Shown here: in pieces, positions 61,477-64,000 of the stretch
Layout: the number at the start of each line of letters is the position of its first letter
How positions within the stretch are numbered: position 1 is the first letter of the stretch
DNA from: CAITNM01 sp037138055
GTDB taxonomy: Bacteria; Pseudomonadota; Alphaproteobacteria; Paracaedibacterales; CAITNM01
Assembly (NCBI GenBank): GCA_037138055.1
Contig: JBAXJB010000003.1
Coordinates: 20,483-84,482 of the forward strand
Reading direction: 5' to 3'
DNA length: 64,000 nucleotides
Made by a program: the position numbers and the translations under genes
The notes under the pieces: generated by a model
Databases searched by the model: none
What the model was told of the DNA's origin: nothing
What the model saw: only the letters and a program-made list of their open reading frames with translations

Positions 61477-63924
61477 ATGAATGAAACATCAGTATCAACG
61501 ATCGATCTACAGCAAAAAGCTAGTAATCCTAGTTTTAGCTGTTGGGTTAACGCGTCAGCAGGATCAGGTAAAACTAAGGTTCTGATTGATAGAATCATTC
61601 GGTTATTGCTGCATTGCGCAAACCCTGATCGAATTCTTTGCTTAACTTTTTCAAGAGCAGCAGCCAGTGAAATGCAACAACGACTTTTGCAAAAAATAAA
61701 ATTATTCGCAGAACTACCAGATCTAGCCCTTACTGATGAACTATTAAGTCTTGGTGAACAGCCCACCTCTGCCAATGTTACTAAAGCAAAAAATTTATAT
61801 TCAATTATTAAATTTCAGCCAGTTTCTATTCAAACTGTGCATAGCTTTTGTCAAAGTTTACTGCAACGCCAAATGGGACAGAATATTCTAAACTCAACTC
61901 CACGTGTTATGGAAAATTTTGAAGAACGCACTTACTTAATCCAAGCTTTTGAAAAACTTATAGAAAACGAAGACGCCACACATTATTTAGAAGAATTTTT
62001 CATTTTTCATGGAGAGACAGTTCTTTTTGAGTATTTAAGCAGTACAACACGTACCGTTCACAGCTTAAATTTTGATGATGCACAAAAACGCTTATTTGAA
62101 TTATTTGATATTAGTGGAGCACCTCAATTCCCCCTGCCCCCTTTGGAAATACACGGCTATCTTAAGGGATTATTGAACGTTACTATTCCCAATGACGCTG
62201 TTTCAAAAGAACATAATTTTGCACAATGTTTTTTAACTCAAAAAGGAACAGTTCGAGCCAAAATTTTACCAGCAAGCATTCAAAAACAATACCCAGATGC
62301 TGAGCCAATTTTTAAAATTTACGCAGAAGAACTAGCGCATTATTTTTCTAAAAAAATTCGTTTTGATCAGGTTCAAAAATCATTGCATTTTTGGCAGCTT
62401 CAGCAAATATTTCAAAAGCATTATAAGCACCTAAAAGAAACGCACAATCTTTGGGATTTTCACGACCTAATTGAAAAAACCCTACAAACTTTAAAGCTTG
62501 ATGATTTTGATCAAATTCTGCTGGATTTAAACTATCGCATTGATCATCTTTTGGTAGATGAGGCCCAAGACACTAGCGTTGATCAGTGGCATGTTATAGA
62601 GCACCTAGTACAAGGCTTGTTTGATCACCACTCAACCGACAGAAGTGTTTTTGTAGTGGGCGACGAAAAACAATCAATTTATAGTTTTCAAGGTGCTGAC
62701 ATTCGCATGTATCAAGATATGCAAAAACACATATCAACACTTTGCCAACCTTGGGAAAATGTCGCACTTTCCACAAGCTTTCGAAGTGCAAAAGACATTT
62801 TAAACTTAGTTGATAAAGTATTTGAACAAAACCCCAAAGGCCTGGGGGAAAATGTTTCAAAGCATATCGCTTATCAGGAATTCAACGGATGTATTGAAAT
62901 TCTGCCATTTATTGAACTTGAAACTCCTACAATTGACCCATGGCCCATTTTTGAAACGTATTCTGATACACGTGAGCCAGAACAATATTTAGCCGAGCAA
63001 GTTCTAGACCATATTGAACAATCCATTGCTAATGGCTTATTTTTAGCATCTGAAAATCGCCACGCTACCTATGATGATTTCATGATTTTGATGCGTAAAC
63101 GCGGACGTCAAATGCAAGAAATAACTTCAGTTTGTCAAAAACGTGATATCCCCTACTCTGCTTTTGATCCTAAAAATCTAATGGAATGCCTTGTTGTGCG
63201 CGATCTATTAAGCGCCGTTGAGTTTATGTTAATGCCTTTGAATGACTTAAATTTAGCAGCACTACTGAAAACTCCTTGGATGCAACAACAAGAGAAAATT
63301 GATGAGAACGATTTATTCAATCTGTGCCACAATCGCAAAGGCCCTTTATGGGACGAAGTGCAAACTCATTATCAGCCACACACAAAAAAACTCAATCAAT
63401 TACTACAATCTACTCCTTCATCTGCATATGGCTATTTTCAAAACGCATATGACGCAATGAACATTGAATGTGAACTGCTACATAGTTTTATCGATGACGT
63501 ATTTAAACGCTTCAATTTGTTGAAATTAAATATTCGCGAACTTATTGAGCACTTACACAGATACCCTCCCGTATTTACGCAAAATAATCATCAAAAAGGT
63601 ATAAAACTTTCAACAGTTCATGGGGCAAAAGGACTAGAATCACCCGTTGTTATTATTCTTGATAATGGTGACGAGGTAAGCATGAAACAAGATACTGTAT
63701 TATATGACCCAGTTGCGCAGTTTTGGTTTTTAAAGCCCCCTATGGCAGCTGATACAATTTTAACGTCAGCACTAAAAGAGCATCATCAACAAGCCCTGGA
63801 ATTTGAATATAATCGGCTTTTTTATGTAGCTTTAACCCGTACAAAAGAACATCTAATTTTAGCAGGATTGGCTCATGAACAAAGTGAAAGCTCTTGGTAT
63901 TGGCGTGTTAGCGAAGCAGTGTGA
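61477..63924 (+). CDS. addA: AddA-like UvrD/Rep-type helicase lacking the nuclease domain
   Basis: 815 aa, versus about 1150 for alphaproteobacterial AddA. All helicase motifs are present: Walker A NASAGSGKT (about residue 25-33), SIQTVHSFCQ, motif II LLVDEAQDT (~356), motif III VVGDEKQSIYSFQGAD (~395), motif IV STSFRSA (~432), motif V STVHGAKGLE (~712) and motif VI FYVALTRTKEHL (~783). The protein stops 20 residues later at TGA, where the family normally continues with a linker and a PD-(D/E)xK nuclease domain. No remnant of that domain follows; a tRNA gene begins 23 bases on. It should work as a 3'-5' translocase with AddB in double-strand-break repair. Confidence 0.85.
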   Translation: MNETSVSTIDLQQKASNPSFSCWVNASAGSGKTKVLIDRIIRLLLHCANPDRILCLTFSRAAASEMQQRLLQKIKLFAELPDLALTDELLSLGEQPTSANVTKAKNLYSIIKFQPVSIQTVHSFCQSLLQRQMGQNILNSTPRVMENFEERTYLIQAFEKLIENEDATHYLEEFFIFHGETVLFEYLSSTTRTVHSLNFDDAQKRLFELFDISGAPQFPLPPLEIHGYLKGLLNVTIPNDAVSKEHNFAQCFLTQKGTVRAKILPASIQKQYPDAEPIFKIYAEELAHYFSKKIRFDQVQKSLHFWQLQQIFQKHYKHLKETHNLWDFHDLIEKTLQTLKLDDFDQILLDLNYRIDHLLVDEAQDTSVDQWHVIEHLVQGLFDHHSTDRSVFVVGDEKQSIYSFQGADIRMYQDMQKHISTLCQPWENVALSTSFRSAKDILNLVDKVFEQNPKGLGENVSKHIAYQEFNGCIEILPFIELETPTIDPWPIFETYSDTREPEQYLAEQVLDHIEQSIANGLFLASENRHATYDDFMILMRKRGRQMQEITSVCQKRDIPYSAFDPKNLMECLVVRDLLSAVEFMLMPLNDLNLAALLKTPWMQQQEKIDENDLFNLCHNRKGPLWDEVQTHYQPHTKKLNQLLQSTPSSAYGYFQNAYDAMNIECELLHSFIDDVFKRFNLLKLNIRELIEHLHRYPPVFTQNNHQKGIKLSTVHGAKGLESPVVIILDNGDEVSMKQDTVLYDPVAQFWFLKPPMAADTILTSALKEHHQQALEFEYNRLFYVALTRTKEHLILAGLAHEQSESSWYWRVSEAV

Positions 63925-63947
63925 AATAAGTATCTATACCAGCGAAC

Positions 63948-64000
63948 TGGTGGGCGCCGTAGGAATCGAACCTACGACCCGCTGATTAAGAGTCATAGAT
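63948..64000 (-). tRNA. tRNA-Lys(CTT), 3' part
   Basis: The complement shows the 3' half of a tRNA: an anticodon loop CTCTTAA (anticodon CTT, codon AAG), a GGTTCGATTCC T-arm and an encoded CCA end at 63948. The 5' part runs off the window. The anticodon stem as read has only three canonical pairs, with A opposite G and T opposite C at its base, so the edge deserves care. Confidence 0.88.

Overview
The window looks like a piece of chromosome from an AT-rich alphaproteobacterium with an intracellular or protist-associated lifestyle. The best guess is the Holosporales/Paracaedibacter-Caedibacter neighbourhood, but this is inference. The alphaproteobacterial signs are an RpoH with the family's core box, a DksA with one cysteine left in its zinc-finger site, an AddAB-type repair pair, an Atm1-type ABC exporter and a BdhA-type dehydrogenase. 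The host-associated signs are type VI secretion parts (VgrG, TssF, TssG, PAAR), a patatin-like lipase, several MFS carriers, and about ten unrecognised proteins with signal peptides.

Layout. 1-2.7 kb: the 3' part of a cNMP-domain/ion-transporter fusion and a periplasmic-binding-like protein. 2.7-8.3 kb, minus strand: rpoH, an Atm1-type exporter and a cytochrome bd operon with two tiny subunit genes (cydX and a cydP-like gene). 8.4-12.4 kb: exported proteins, an aromatic amino acid permease and a DUF6314-like protein. 12.4-17 kb: LOG, then VgrG with a 14-copy octapeptide needle, a MORN-repeat partner 2 bases downstream, and lepB ending at a shared terminator. 17-20.4 kb: patatin, tsaD, a Bcr/CflA-like MFS. 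20.5-27.2 kb: an 805-aa coiled-coil exported protein, tssF-tssG, a small P-loop kinase and an exported unknown flanked by a ~51-bp direct repeat. 27.5-36 kb: ksgA, a Xaa-Pro aminopeptidase, dksA, an M23 peptidase, dnaB and exported unknowns. 35.7-40.3 kb, minus strand: clpX-lon and rnc. 40.4-44.1 kb: ald-rdgB and ddl-ftsQ, closed by a strong terminator. 44.1-50.8 kb: small exported proteins, an aldolase, a PAP2 phosphatase, dusB-fis-rsmD, a trypsin-like/PDZ protease, rpmG and 5-FCL. 51-57 kb: tyrS, an exported methyltransferase-like protein, and a minus-strand run bdhA-rmuC-PAAR-holB-crcB. 57.2-64 kb: an MFS gene, a shortened AddB, another MFS gene, a shortened AddA, and a partial tRNA-Lys at the edge.

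How the genes work together. The T6SS parts lie in three separate places, but together they provide baseplate pieces (TssF/G), the spike (VgrG) and the spike tip (PAAR), with the MORN protein as a candidate cargo or adaptor. CydA/B/X plus the CydP-like protein would form a complete bd quinol oxidase for low oxygen. RpoH, ClpX and Lon form a proteostasis set. The most striking biochemical oddity is the AddAB pair. AddA keeps the helicase motifs but stops before the nuclease domain. AddB is much shorter than usual and has Asn where the second catalytic Asp of the RecB-type nuclease should be, so the complex is predicted to unwind DNA without cutting it.
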